64,000 nt of DNA from Combretum micranthum (taxonomy: Eukaryota > Streptophyta > Magnoliopsida > Myrtales > Combretaceae). Below, one piece after another: positions 10,929 to 23,459 of the stretch. Both the position numbers and the translations under genes were made by a program. The DNA lies in contig JAMXBD010000366.1 of the NCBI GenBank assembly GCA_024138025.1, positions 682,001-746,000 of the forward strand. Direction: 5' to 3'. The notes under the pieces are model-generated. The model saw only the letters and a list, made by a program, of their open reading frames with translations, did not search any database and was not told where the DNA came from. The number at the start of each line of letters is the position of its first letter. The first letter of the stretch is position 1.

Positions 10929-13900
10929 TGTCACGCCCCGAGGGTATTCTAATAATGATAATAAAAAACCATTTAATCACCATTATTAGTTTACCTTCTA
11001 GGTATGACATGATTTTCAAAAACAGGATCTTTTAGTTGCTTGGATGGAATAAACAAACATATATAAGATGTAAATTAGTAAACAACTATTACAAACTATT
11101 ATATTACAGATCATATGCTTCAGAATTCCTTACAACCTTAACTGATGATTCTAATGCACATTACATGCACCATAAGACTACTACAGATATAGATATTCTA
11201 ATTCTATACTAAACTTTAAACTTCTGGCTTCTATTCTCTTACCGGGACCATGCTCCTGCTAGTAATGAGCCACGGTCGCAGAGTGAACCTGAAAGGACTG
11301 TGGGAGTGTGAGCTAAAACACAAGCTCAGTGAATAACCAGGACTTATTACATATAGCATACAAGTTATTTAACAATCATATGAAATGCAGCAATCACACA
11401 AATGAACATTACAAGCTTGGATAACCCGGAATCCAAACAGGATGAAGATTTACGCCCTCCCATCGGGGTTAAAGGATCCAATCTATGGTCCACCTACCCA
11501 GGAGAGACTTAAGCTTTCAGGAAATAACAATCTCAAATTTAGTTATCTCTTTATACTTATCATGTTTCATTATTTATTTCCTGTTTAGCTTTAGAAACTC
11601 CACTAAGTGTTAGTTATTCTCACGTAATACCATAAGCGGCGTCCTTCGTTTACCATGTAGTTCTTATGGTACTAACAGAACAAAAGTAATCTTGCAATTA
11701 ACTACTAGCCCTCCGGCCTAGATAATTCAAGCCTTACCAGAGATCCGAGAACTAACACGTAGTAGGCTACCACTTACTCAATGCTTTTTATGCATAGTAT
11801 GTAATGCATGATTTATTTACATTATGGTACCAGTAGTTTCTAGTCAATTTAGGAGTGCTCAAGCAATACAGACACTCAACTAGATACTACATACATTATC
11901 AAGATACACGCAATTTGGTTATCACTTATTTTAGAGTGACATGGAAATCAATGGAATACAATGCACACTTTCACAAAACAGATCACCAATTTTTATTATC
12001 TTTTTATTTAAGGTTCACTACTAGTACAAGCACAACCAATGTAATAAGACTGAGTCACTCACCTGCCATCTATTTAATCGTAGTAATCTTCAGGTAGGTC
12101 CTCCCCAATACCCGGGTCACCTATTAAGATCAATATATATAAATATTAAAATTTCAGACTATACAACTTTAGTTTTATGAATATTTAAGGGTCCTATTGG
12201 TCGGTTGGGTCTCTGTTTTATTTTTAGCTAATTCTTTCGAAATAGTTCTAAGTTCTAGATTCTTGTACTCTCCATTTTCTTTTAAATTACTTAATAAATT
12301 TTTCTTATAGAGTATATATTCCTATACTCATAAATTTGGGTTATTTAAATTTCCATTGATATCTATTTATATACAAATATGCTAGTATATACTTAGTATT
12401 TACTAAACTCATAGTTTATAACATATATTTATTTTACTAAGAAAACTTATCTGTTAATAAAAGAATTTATTAACTTTATTATAACTATTTTTGAAATTAT
12501 TTTTTCTAAAGAAAATAATATTTAAACATCCTCTATTTAATAAAGTCATAAAAATAATTTTATTTTTAAATGTAAATAAATAATTTTTGGATTTTTTTTA
12601 ATGTTATTAGATTATAATATTACTATTACTAATTCAGAAAATAATTAGGTGTAGGAAAAATAGTAAACATTCTAAAATTATTTAAATAATTAATTATTAT
12701 ATAATTATGTATACTTAATTTCGTTTTTCTTTTCTTCTGGCCGAGGCGTGCACGGGGTTGAGTACGCCCGTACAAAGTTGCTGGCAGAGGGCTACACGGG
12801 GTTAAGTACGCCCGTGCAAAGATCTGGTTGAGGGGTATACGGGTTTAGTACGGCCGTACAAAGTTCTGTCTGAGGGTTGTACGCCCGTTCAACGTGCTGG
12901 ATGAGGGTTGTACGCCCGTACAACGTGCTGGATGAGGGTTGTACGCCCGTGCACTAAGCCTGTGCTTCATCGGGAAACACTGTTCATCGTCTTCCCCGAT
13001 GAGCTGTGGCCTTTTCCGGTGAATCCCGACGTCAAAACGTCGACATTTTTTTTATTCAAAAGACTCCTAAGGACCTAATAAACCTAAATATATGAATCAT
13101 CACCTAAAACAACATGCTATTCATGATCTCAAGTTCTCAAGCTCGGCTAGGGTTTGGGAAAAAATACCTTCGTTGTGGCTTCTCGATGAAATCCGAAGCT
13201 TCCAATGGTCTTGGTTAGTTTCCTAAGATGTTTAAGAGTCGGTATATATCCTTAAAATTGAAAGAATACTTGCGGAATAAGATTGACTCACCTTAAGTTT
13301 GTTCTTGAGCGTTTTTCCCAGATTTTGTTAGAATTTTCGAACTCGATAATTATGGGCGTTTAAAAATCTGTTCCTAAGTTGGTTCTACTCTAATGATATG
13401 TAAATGGGTTCTGGAAAGTTTGGAGGAGTTTGGATTTCACTTGCTTGGCCGTCCGAGTTCGTTTGCTTATATATGTATATATAAGGTAGTGTAGTTTCTG
13501 CTCGCGTTGCTCCCTCAAATCCGATACACATTGCTCTGGCTTGTTGCTCATTTCCTTTCTTGTTTGATTATCATAAATGTTAGGGTGATCTGTCATGTTT
13601 CTACTGGCTTTGGGGAGGATGGGATTGACCTTTAGAGGAATTATTGAAGAAGTTTCGGTTCATCAATCCTAAGAAGATCACAGCTATCCAACAGAGTTAA
13701 AAGCGTCCACTATAAGTTGCAAACATATATATATATATATATATATTATATTAGTTAGATTTTGTTTAGTTAAATTTTTCGGGTAGTTTAATATACTATT
13801 AGGGTATATTTTAACATATATATGTACATATACAAAGATTTTTAATGAATCCAATGAAGTGTTTAGTTTAACAAAAAGTACAAATTTAAACTTTAATAAA

Positions 13901-14632
13901 ACGTATCTAATTGTCTAAGAAAAATTTATCCCACGCGATTTGAATTTGAAAAGCTTTTCGGGTCAATTTTCATTTCAGGCTCCAAGGGCTTTAGAAAACC
14001 CTAATTTGGTTATTGGTATGATTCAATTTTATATTTGAAGTCTAAATCTCAAGTTATACATCAATTTATGTTTTTATTGGGTATTTATAATCTTAACCGT
14101 TTATCTTGGAATCGCAATTTCCTAACTAAAACCCTATCAAGTAATTTATGTAATATTACTCCTAATATATAGGCTATACTAGTTATATATTTTAGATTTA
14201 GATACTCACTAAGAAATCTTATCAAAGTAGTTTATTACTAACTAAAAATCTCATATTTTAGGGTTCTAATCTAAATATAGATTCATTACTATACCTTGTT
14301 TTAATTCCCGGTCTCTATCGAATACTAAGGTAATCACTTAATATTCATATTTAGGTTTTCCTATATATTCTATCTGTTTGACAAAGATTCGGGTTTAGGA
14401 TTGGAAGTTTCCTTTGATCATAACCTGACTTATCAACTCAGAATGCTAGATCTTGTTTTTGGAAACAATTAGGTCAAAGAAGTCCTTTCATAAAGTCTAT
14501 GAGTTCCAAACCGATCAATATTTAGAGTATCTATCTAAACTAGGGTTTCTAATTAACTCTTAAGGTTATTAGTCGACTTCATAATTTCTAATTTAGGGTC
14601 ATATCTTATGACGGAAGTTTTCGAGGTTTACA
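10929..14632 (-). mobile_element. Solo LTR of a gypsy (Tekay/Del-like) retrotransposon, minus orientation
   Basis: Perfect 5-bp target duplications TTACA flank it (10924-10928 and 14633-14637). On the minus strand it starts TGTAAACCTC and ends GGGGCGTGACA, matching the 3' end of the LTR at 48368-53473. Shared internal landmarks include the segment around ACGCCGCTTATGGTATT (11625-11645 here, 52723-52739 there) and the ACTGAGC...TTTAGCTCA block near 11300-11335. No internal retroelement region or second LTR remains, so recombination between two LTRs probably removed the body. It carries a GC-rich repeat island at 12762-12952. Confidence 0.88.
12762..12952. repeat. GC-rich tandem repeat with palindromic GTACGCCCGTAC core
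   Basis: The core occurs at about 12762, 12806, 12848, 12879, 12910 and 12941. Spacing is 44, 42, then three 31-base steps. The variants GTACGGCCGTAC and GTACGCCCGTGC keep the dyad. It stands out from the AT-rich LTR around it. Confidence 0.85.
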
Positions 14633-14637
14633 TTACA

Positions 14638-15971
14638 TAAGGATAGATCCCCATAGGGGTACCAAAGATAAAGTAAGAGCTATACAAAAGATCACATATC
14701 CATCTTTATACAAACCAAAAAAACTTTAGCATCATAAAGTTACAACTATCAATTTAAAACTCTAATTGAAATTAATTACTTATTCAAGGTTTAAATAAAA
14801 TAATTATCAATATACAGTTGCTAAATCGCGTGCATAAATCAGGATATACAAACATTATACGGTGTATTATATATTGTGTATTGTAGTTGCGATATTCGCA
14901 TGAATATCGCGTTTACAAAATACGATTTACACGCAAATAAAAATATTCATATTACAATTAGCAATCGCGGTATATGATTAGCCCATGTATCCCGATTAGT
15001 AATCGCGATATAGCAACAATATATAAACTTTATATCATGTTTTATTTTTGTGATTTACTTATAAATTATTATATCATGTTTTTTAAACATAATTTTACTA
15101 TAATATATTAATAATTAATTTCATCAAAATTATATGTAATAATATTTTTCCACAAAACCCCTCAACATGCAGTGAACTCATCAGTTGGCCAATATACCTT
15201 TTTTCTCGTTTAATCAAAAAAATTATTTACCCACTGTACATACAGATCACGCTCAACTCTTTTTTCAAACATTGGACCCCATTGTGCTTCCAGCCGAGTC
15301 CCCAGCTCCTCATCCATGCCCTTTGTCAGAATCTCATGCCATCTCTTGTTTTCTTTTCCTTTCGTTCTGAAATTCCTTTTATTGCCAACTAAATATCCAA
15401 AGCTGCAAACCCAGTTGCAGCAACCTCATTTAAATTCGATTTATAGTAAAATATATTTTATATTATAGAAATATTATTTAAACTAGACTTAACTTAATTT
15501 ATATTATAATTGATTCAAACTTAATTGAATTCGCGAGTTGATCAAGTCAAATATTATAAAATTTAAACTTAAGTAAATAAACTATTCAAATAGCTCAAAT
15601 ATAAACTTGAATACAACTCGGCTATTCTCAAATCAAACTTGAGTTGAATAAAAATTGAGTTAAACTTAAATAGTACGTAAACTAATTTCATTTGTTTACA
15701 CTCCTAATTTTAAGTATTTATAAATGAGGTTTTTTTTTTCTTTTTTTCTTTTTCTGGGCTCCCCAAAGTAATGCATTATTATATTAATTCAAGTTGTAAT
15801 AATGTTTTATTACTCAATGAATTTACAATAGTTATTTTGGAAAAAAAATCGCATTAAAAGGGCATAATAACATCACGACACAGGTTTTATTCGACCAGGT
15901 CTTGTCATGGTTGCTTGGTGTGGAAGTCATCTTCACATGACCATGAAGTTCTCGCTGAAGGGTAGGGCTGG

Positions 15972-15973
<2 letters not shown>
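14638..15973. other. AT-rich intergenic DNA with repeat remnants
   Basis: No gene is supported. Around 14820-15015 several short dyads (AATATCGCG, ATTCGCATGAATATCG, AATCGCGATAT) recur. At about 15480-15710 lies a block of diverged AACTTGAGTT-type words ending GTTTACACTCCTAA, which resembles an old MITE end. Neither is certain. Confidence 0.35.

Positions 15974-16010
<37 letters not shown>
15974..16010 (+). repeat. Poly(A) tract of 37 bases
   Basis: An uninterrupted A run abuts the exact point where B3 copy B is cut off (inside the SLRKW motif). The A run may be the tail of a retroposed sequence ending here in plus orientation, or a spread homopolymer. The sequence before it (15880-15973) has no clear A or B box. 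Confidence 0.6.
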
Positions 16011-16013
<3 letters not shown>

Positions 16014-16545
16014 ACTTTCAAAGACTTAAACCTTCAATCAAATTAAGACAAGGATCAACGAAGGAAACATTGATGTTCTCAAATTGGATATTTTCCTTTT
16101 CTTACATACTAAGAAAGTCTATCCTCACCAATTGACTGAGAGGGTTCGAAAACCAATTATTGTTTGCTTTTAGATCAGTATGTTGATCCTCTTTCTAGTT
16201 ACTAACATTACATTGAAGCCCTCCATACCTTTGATCCTCGCCACAAGATTTTCCAGAGGCAATTTATGGCATAAGTTTAAATCTATCTTACTAGATTGTC
16301 TCTTTAAAATATTGTCATTTTTAGGTTTTTTGGATAATGACAATGATCTCTTATGCCTTCTAAAGGACCAAGCTTTATCATCATCTACGGCAATAGTGTA
16401 GTGATCCACATTATTTGTTTCTTCTAGTGAATGAAGTGATTAGTCGTCTTTATCTGCATCATTTGCAAGAAGATGCTATCAGTAATTAAAACAAACATCA
16501 TCATCCATGATCCCAATTCAAGTTTCTCTACTACCTAAATTAAGA
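16011..16545 (-). pseudogene. B3-domain (DUF313 type) gene, copy B, truncated
   Basis: On the minus strand it starts with sequence matching copy A's ATGGATGATG region at about 16528-16510. It continues through TNNVDHYTIAVDDDKAW, then a basic stretch RRHKRSLSLSKKPKND that looks like a nuclear signal, then CHKLPLENLVARIKGMEG (B3 lead-in) at about 16290-16225. The frame shifts after RKRI. The rest (degenerate QHTDL, SQLVRIDFL, INVSFVDPCLNLIEGLSLRK) is present in shifted frames with a stop. It ends at the poly(A) tract, so the last strands of the B3 domain are absent. Confidence 0.65.
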
Positions 16546-17050
16546 TAGTTTAAACTTATGGATCATGAGGTTTATAATATGTAAATTCAGTAGAGTCATC
16601 TAACTGTGATAATAAAGAATGTTTAAAGTGTCGCCCATTGCTGCCCATGCCCAACCTCTTAGGTGGTTCAAGTAGAGCTTTCAAACATGATTGGGAGTAA
16701 AATGCCTTTTGATCTTTCACAAAAGAAAATCTAAAGGATTACAACATCTAGATAGCAAGAAGTCACAAAACGACCCATTGAGCGAACTGCAGTGTATTGG
16801 TACAAGTCGAGGTGACAATAGAGTAAACCCAAATAAAATGGTGCAAGTGCAATTTCTTGCCCCTTAGCCAGACGTATCATCAATGGAAGTAGTCATAGAA
16901 TGACTTTGTCTTCAAGATCCTGGGACAAACAAACATAGATAACCATAAGGCGATGAACACTGCAAGATCGAACCAACATAAAACCATGCCCGAGTTAATA
17001 TCACAAATGGAAAAAATGATATGTATTTAGAGAACTAAAAGAAAAAAAAA

Positions 17051-17090
<40 letters not shown>

Positions 17091-17559
17091 GTACCCACTC
17101 ACTTTCACAATCGGTCCTTTGGTAGTGTATTGTTTCCCTTCTTTTTCTTAAGAAGTACCTAATCATGATGGGAAAGTAGATCTTTTTTTTTTTTTTTTTT
17201 GATGTTTTGATGGTATGGTAGGCTCTCATTAAAGCATCATACACTCTCTTATGCTCATATGAGTGTAAAGCAACAGCAATGTCTATGCTTCCAAAAGAAT
17301 GAAGTTTTAATAGAGCAAAGACATCTTGCAAGGTTGAGGTAATTTACCCCACAATGCTATGAAGGTGTGAGTTTGAGTGCTCCACCTAGATACTATCCTA
17401 TGCTATTTTGTTGCACCTTTCATCTTCTTAAAAGTATATTGCATGGATACCACAATGGCACCATGGATATTAACTCACTTCAATAGTGATGTATGATATT
17501 TATTCCTAGTGATGTGTAATACCCATGCATGGATACCACAATGGCCCCATGGATATTAA
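16546..17559. other. Intergenic DNA with microsatellites
   Basis: A (GA)n run at about 17053-17088 and a T run at 17180-17200 occur. The segment GCATGGATACCACAATGGC followed by CCATGGATATTAACT is present twice, about 87 bases apart (about 17441 and 17528). The minus-strand frame at 17331-17035 has a low-complexity end and no recognised family. Confidence 0.35.
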
Positions 17560-18001
17560 CTTGCATTGATGATTGATGATGATGATGATGATGATGTTGA
17601 CTCGAGTTATTAGAGTTTTGGGAGGAAGAGTGAATTGATGTAGGGGCGATAGATTATTTGTTTTTGTCTTTATTTTGCTTCAAGGACTGGATTTAATCTT
17701 TTAAAGTTTGTATATTTTTTAAGGATTTAGTTGAGAAGCCCATGTTTCGTAATAAGTTTATAAAGTTTTGTTTAAGTGAAAGTTCTTCTATTTACGTGAA
17801 GAAGCTAGAAAAGTTTTTATAAAGATTATTTTCTTATTATAAATCCAATTGTTTCTAGAATCTAATTAAACGACTTATGAATTTAAAATTGGCTAGCTAC
17901 GTTCAACATAAAAAAAATTCTTTTAAATGAAGCATGAGAGTATAATACATGTGGTATTATACGTGGCAATGTATACCTTGATAAAATTTTAGGGCGTTAC
18001 A
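17560..18001 (+). mobile_element. 3' LTR fragment, plus orientation
   Basis: It ends AAAATTTTAGGGCGTTACA, an LTR-type terminus. It aligns with the last 450 bases of the solo LTR at 53588-57014: GAT-rich start, then AATTGTTTCTAGAATCTAATTAAACGA, then TTCAACATAAA near the end. No 5' part remains. Confidence 0.6.
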
Positions 18002-18617
18002 AATCATGTCATATATATCATATATTAAATATCTTCAAATAAAATAGAAATTAGGTCATGCACATTATGCTCTATAAGAAAGAATACTCTTAATGTATCG
18101 AACAAAACGTATGCATCAACTTTACATTGAACAAACCAAATTAAAAATGACATCAACGGATGTTTGGAAATCTAGTGGAAAAACAATTATGAAGTCCTTT
18201 TATCCTCCAATTTTTTATCCATTTAATTACCCTTTACATATCTAATCTTTAAACTTAAGGATTTCTGAAACTTTTGAGGACTGTTAAGGGAAAATCCAAT
18301 AAACTAATTTTACACATATTAAGCCAAGGAAAAAAGGGGAAAAAATAAAGATGTGAAAAGTTTTACAAATTACATATAATGACTACAATTATAAATATCC
18401 TAATAATAGCTTCTTCTCAATACCTTAATAAATGTTGGATTATAAAAGATTAATTAAAAGGATGGGAGATTGATGGATCAGAAACTCATGTATAAGTTTT
18501 TTTTGGCAAGACATAAGCATTAGATTTTCTATCCACAATATATATATATATATATATATATTTTCTAAACATGGATAGCAAGTTTCAAATGTCATCAATC
18601 AAACTGGACACTTTTTT
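18002..18617. other. AT-rich DNA, no gene seen
   Basis: Apart from an (AT)n run at 18538-18562 there is no structure I can assign. Confidence 0.35.
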
Positions 18618-18726
18618 GGTCGATAGCCTTATAATCTAGTGGTATCTTTCCAGTTTCTCAAGTGAGAGGTATCAGATTTGATTCTTCCCTCATGTTGTTG
18701 ATATATATATATATATATATATATAT
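18618..18726 (+). repeat. tRNA-derived SINE-like unit with (AT)n tail
   Basis: TAATCTAGTGG (18632-18642) fits the internal RNA polymerase III A box. AGATTTGATTC (18674-18684) resembles a B box. Spacing is about 42 bases, within the tRNA-like range. An (AT)n tail at about 18701-18726 follows. A target duplication was not found. Confidence 0.5.
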
Positions 18727-20054
18727 TTCCTTTGATGCTGGAACAAACTGTGGAGTAGTTAGTCTCAATTATGACAAGAGAGTAGCGCTCCACGAAGGCT
18801 TAAAGAACATACATTAATTATGAATTTATTTGTAATCATAATTTAAACTTTAAAAAAAAACTTCTATGTAATTTTATTGTTTAAATATTGGATTAATCAT
18901 AGCAATTTGCACAGGACCCTTGGTTCACCTAAAAATAAGTCATTTCAATTTCTATCCTTCTATTTTTAGGATTGTAAAGTTGTTTTTCGTTTTCATTTCC
19001 GGTCTTATTTTGAAATTTCCTTTAATCGGATTAAACTGTGGACTCGTTAGAGCATTATATATAATGAAGTCTTGACACCATTTTATATTAAAGACTTCCT
19101 TTTGACATTCTTTACCATTATAGTAGGGTGAAGAATTTTCAAAATGTTATTTTCATTTTCTTAAATAATTAATAAACTTCATACTAAATCAATTGAAAAA
19201 TGAACATATAGTATTTAAGATATTAAATAGAACATAGAGGGAAAAAAAAGTAGTTCGTATGAAGTTAACAGGTTTTACTGAGAATAAAAATCTAATATGA
19301 GATTAAAAAAAACCATTAGTGGAGATCTTCATCTTTATGACGGTATTTAAAAAAAAAATTACAACTAGAATAACAAAAGAAAAGGAAATATTTGTCAAAG
19401 ATAACTTGATGCTTCTTCATATCACAAAATGATTTTCATGAAGTAGAAATTCAACACAAAAAAAAAAAAAAAAACATAATGTTGATGTTAATACAAGTAT
19501 ATTTACTATATCAAAATAAGACTTGATTTGCCACATTACTAGTTTAGAATGTATATTCATGAATAAAATAAGTACATAGATTGTTACACTATTATTTGTG
19601 CTTGATATGGGGAAAATTTAACTTATGTTTGAATTAGAGTTATCACCATCCTGAAATTATAGAAGTTATTAATTATTATTTATGAATTAGGCTTACTTCT
19701 CTAAGATTTCATTGGAGCCAATTAGAGGCAAAACTAATACATCCATAAGATACTATATATATATATATATATATATATTAGCCATAGTTGTTGGTCATAA
19801 ATATTTAAAATTATGACAAAACTAAACAATAATTAATTCTTCAACAATATTGAACTGCTGAACTGCTGGACTTTATATTGTAGTAGCATAAATTTCGGTT
19901 TTCAGATAAGATACACCGTGTTTGTTCTTTTTCTACAATCAAACACCGGAATGGAATGGCCCTGGGAATGAGGGAATCCACAGCCAAAGGAAATGAGGGA
20001 GGAGGAATAGAGGCCTAAAAAATGAAAAGTCCATATATAATTAAAACATATTAA
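18727..20054. other. AT-rich intergenic DNA
   Basis: No gene is seen. Microsatellites: (AT)n at about 19754-19778 and poly(A) near 19457-19474. A tandem GAACTGCTG doublet is at 19853-19870. Confidence 0.35.
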
Positions 20055-20640
20055 CATAACTTATTAATATAATTTGCATTATCAAGATTCAATATGAGTG
20101 GAAGGTATTTAAAACTTTTTCAAAAAAAAAGAAAAGAAAAATAACCCAATTTCAACTTTGTATATAAATTTTTTTTTTCATATTACATTATGGATTAAAC
20201 TTTATTATGGAAAAAAATTAATTTCATCAATTTTTTTTTTAAATTTCCTTGTTAATGTTGTACAAGATGGTTACAACACAGTAAACATTACAAACAAACA
20301 TGGCAATCCAATTCGATGAACATATTATGTGCATAAACTCAATATAAAAAATTATATCACAAGTAAAATTTTCACAAAACTATTAGACATATATATATAT
20401 ATATATATGTTTATAAATGAACTTCTATTGACTCAAAATTAATGTTTTAATTATGTCTCGACTAATCACAATACAACACTTAAGCAAATTAAAAAGAATA
20501 ACTCAAAAATATAATGAACATAAATTTCTAACCAAATTCTTCAAATAATCCTTGGAAAGCCAATAAAAATCTCTAAAATACAGTTGGGGAATATAGGTAC
20601 ACCTAGACTTACCTAGAACATACAAAATAGTTGATGATAT
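20055..20640. repeat. Duplicated B3 downstream flank
   Basis: It aligns with 47520-48135 over its whole length (for example CATATTACATTATGGAT, TTTATTATGG, GAACATATTA, CCTAGACTTACCT). It lies directly downstream of B3 copy C on the minus strand. The 47-kb match is therefore the downstream flank of a further B3 copy that is now missing. Confidence 0.75.
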
Positions 20641-21565
20641 AGCTCTCCTTGTTCTTCATGCATTCTCCACGGGATGTTCCTTTTCCCTAACCAATGCAAA
20701 CCACAGTACACCAGCACTCTGAATGACCATATTGTATGACTTCTCCTTCCTCAAAATTGTTTCTCTTAACAATTGAATTCCAATTATAGAGCACATAAAT
20801 AAAAGACTTGCTCATCTTCCACTTTCGAAGACTCAAATGATTCTCGATCAACTTAAGAGAGGGATCGATTAAGGAAACCTTGATGTCCCCCTTGTTTTCC
20901 AGCATCTTCTCTTCTTCCACATTGAGGAAGTCTTTCTTTACCAACTGAGTTGGAGGATCGACATCCTATTATGTGTGCCTGTAAATCAGTCTGTTGAATC
21001 TTCTTTCGTATTATTACACCACGTCGGTACTATTCTTGCTTTCAATCAATGCCAAGAGATTTCTTGGAGGAGATTTAGGGCATAACTTTGTATCCATATT
21101 ATTCTTTTGTCTCTTGACATCATTGTTTTTCTTAGGGTTCTTAGCCCTAGAATTATTGTTGCCCACTAGTAATATACTCACGGCAGATTCTAGCTTTTCT
21201 TTAGTACCCATTTTTCTTTTTCTAGGAATAGTAGAAGTGCCAACGCGAGGTTGATGAAATGGTGACACCACAGCGGACGATGGTGTTTCACTTATAATCT
21301 CAATTCTAGGAGTCCTCCTTTTCCTAGGTACGTTGTTGAAGCAAGCAGCCGCAGCAGCATAGGTGAGGAGATTCACTTCATTATTTGGTTGCTTTGGTGA
21401 CTGAAGTGATGGATGGTCTATAGCATCCACAAGAAGCCGCAGCCCCTTTGAGAGACGATCATCATCACCATTATTATATCCCATGATCGTCGTCAAGTTT
21501 TTCTCCATATTATTAATAAAGGGGAACATTGACATGAGTGATCTTCCTGAAACAAACGAAACCAA
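20641..21565 (-). pseudogene. B3-domain (DUF313 type) gene, copy C, frameshifted
   Basis: This is the most complete member. The 183-codon frame from ATG 21565 gives an N-terminal half with RKRRTPRIEI, PRKRKMGTKEK and KNNDVKRQKNN basic clusters (likely nuclear localisation). It ends at the B3 lead-in LCPKSPPRNLLALIE. Frame is lost at about 21014-21025 and family sequence continues as RKKIQQTDLQAH, MSIL, then a further shift to QLVKKDFLNVEEEKM. The second half (20944-20687) keeps SLIDPSLKLI, LSLRKWKMSKSFIYVLYNWNSIV and a final shift inside the WSFR motif. At least three single-base shifts break it. It shares order and spacing with copies A and B, so the cluster arose by duplication. Confidence 0.72.
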
Positions 21566-22239
21566 TATGAGCAGAGTTGAAAAAGGAAAATAATAATGAA
21601 TGTATGTGTTTTGTTTAAGAATGACTGGGCTTGTATATGCATAGAGAGAGAGAGAGAGAGAGAGAATTTTGGAAAGAAAAGATTTAATTTTACCGGACCC
21701 TTATCTCAATGTAGCTCTAATTAATATAGTATCTTGCTAAAAAGATTATGGCATTGACAAACACATGATTTTCTTTATTGATAATAACAAATAAAATAAA
21801 GGATTCGACCAATTTTGCAAATTTATCTTTTGACGCCACGCCCAATTTAATAAAGAGGCATGTGTCCATGCTTGAGACGGATTTTTCTACCATCTTTGAA
21901 AATTTTCATGGAAGAAGTACTTAATAAAATAAGCTTTTAATCTACATGGAATTTTAATCACTATAACTAAAACTAGTCTTTAGAGATAGATCATGTGATA
22001 GAAAATTGATAAAAGAAATTATATTTCTACAGATAAAATCAATAGCTATGAGTTATGAGACAAAAATTTATGTTCAGAGATAGAAAACTTGTTTCTAAAT
22101 ACCAATTTTCTTGTAGTGAATTAGACATTAAACATAATTACAATAACTAACAAAATTTTAAGATCCAATTTTAAAATACTTTCATTTTCATGGAAAGATT
22201 TTTTTTTTTTCCCATTCCACCGTCATCTCAAAAATAAAA
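21566..22239. other. Upstream region of B3 copy C and AT-rich DNA
   Basis: A (GA)n run lies at about 21641-21665, within 100 bases upstream of the B3 start. GA tracts are common in plant promoters, but no TATA position can be fixed. The rest has no gene. Confidence 0.35.
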
Positions 22240-22690
22240 CGAATATCAAGAACCGTATAGACAGAGAACCACGATAACAAAAATTTATATAACTCATCAC
22301 CACAGTTATCATCCATGATTAAAATCATTAATAATGTGAATGTCGACTCTTTTAACTTTCAAGCAATATTAAGTATTTAAATGAAAAGGAGTAAAATTAA
22401 ATACCTGGAAATAAAAAACTAAAGAGGAGGCTGTTGTCGTTCTTATAATTGCCAGTATCCGGAGTTGAAAAAGGAAAGTAATTATGAATGGGTTAGTTTG
22501 TGGTGTTTAAGAATCAGAAGGCTATATATATATGGGAAAGATATTGAGAGATTTGATTTTGGAAACAAAGATTTAGTTTTATGAAGCTTATCTTAATACA
22601 GCCCTATATGATACACTATCTTGCTAAAACAGATTCTAACAAAAGAGTGCTTTTGCTTAATAATAATAAATAAATAAGAAAGACTCATAA
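22240..22690 (-). repeat. Duplicate of B3 upstream region
   Basis: 22455-22640 aligns with 21573-21745 (GTTGAAAAAGGAAA, GTTTAAGAAT, ATCTTGCTAAAA). It includes the segment just ahead of the copy C start codon. CATCCATGAT near 22311 echoes the 5' ends of copies A and B. It marks a fourth B3 5' region whose coding part is gone. Confidence 0.5.
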
Positions 22691-23219
22691 TCCCATATAA
22701 CCTGTTTTTATTTTTCAATAGGTCAATTGTAAAGTCATCTCTTTGAGTTTTTAAATCGTATACTTACATTCCTAGAACATAAAAAGGTCAAATGCACCAT
22801 AATTTAACATATATATATATATATATGTATGTATGTATGTCTATTTTCTGTAAAGTAATGAAAAATAATAATCTATAAGACAATTTCAGAAAATGTAAGA
22901 ATACAAAATTACTTTTTTTAACGTTTAGTTTCTTTAAATATTTTTTAGTAGTAATTATTTGGCATCTTGAAAGGATAAAATAATAATTCATGAAGTTTAT
23001 GGATTTCGGTTTGTCATTATCTAGATATGAATTTTTTGTTTATTATGTTATGAAGGGTTATATATTTAAGAATAAACTTTGAGTTTATGTATGGAATTTT
23101 AATTAGAATTTCTTTATTCGTATATTTAAGTTTCATTTTACTAGAAATCTTCCTCGTTAAGCTTATATAGATCTCCACAAACAAAGGGGACTGATCTTTT
23201 ATAGTTTAGAATCCACACC
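22691..23219. other. AT-rich DNA at the left edge of the CACTA element
   Basis: It holds a (TA)n(TG/TA)n run at about 22808-22842 and no gene. The CACTA left terminus would be expected near its right end but is not visible. Confidence 0.35.
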
Positions 23220-23239
23220 GGGGGGGGGGGGGGGGGGGG
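23220..23239. repeat. Poly(G) run, 20 bases
   Basis: The run is followed by TTTGGGGTGGGG. It could form a four-stranded structure, or mark an assembly or sequencing fault at the place where the CACTA left end is expected. Confidence 0.7.
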
Positions 23240-23316
23240 TTTGGGGTGGGGCAAAGGCCAGAGGGCCCTCGACCCGTTCAGAGAAAAGTCAATTGTTTAA
23301 ATTTTTTTGTCAGCGT

Positions 23317-23459
23317 TTGAGGCGAAATTCTCCGCTGACTAGGCTAGTGAGGCGAAATTCGCCTCATTAGCCTAGTCAGCGGCGAATTTCGCCTCAAACA
23401 CTGACTAGGATGAGGCGAAATTCGCCTCTGCTGAGTAGGATGAGGCGAAATTCGCCTCA
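23317..23459. repeat. CACTA left subterminal palindromic repeats (5 copies)
   Basis: Copies of TGAGGCGAAATTCGCCTCA or half-sites start at about 23318, 23348, 23391, 23410 and 23440. The word CTGACTAGG or its complement recurs between them. In En/Spm such motifs bind the second element protein; the same role here is inferred. The last copy ends about 10 bases before the TATA box. Confidence 0.85.

Noticed and set aside
17035..17331. 98-codon minus-strand frame
   Set aside because: A third of it is encoded by (GA)n and T runs, and the rest matches no family I know.
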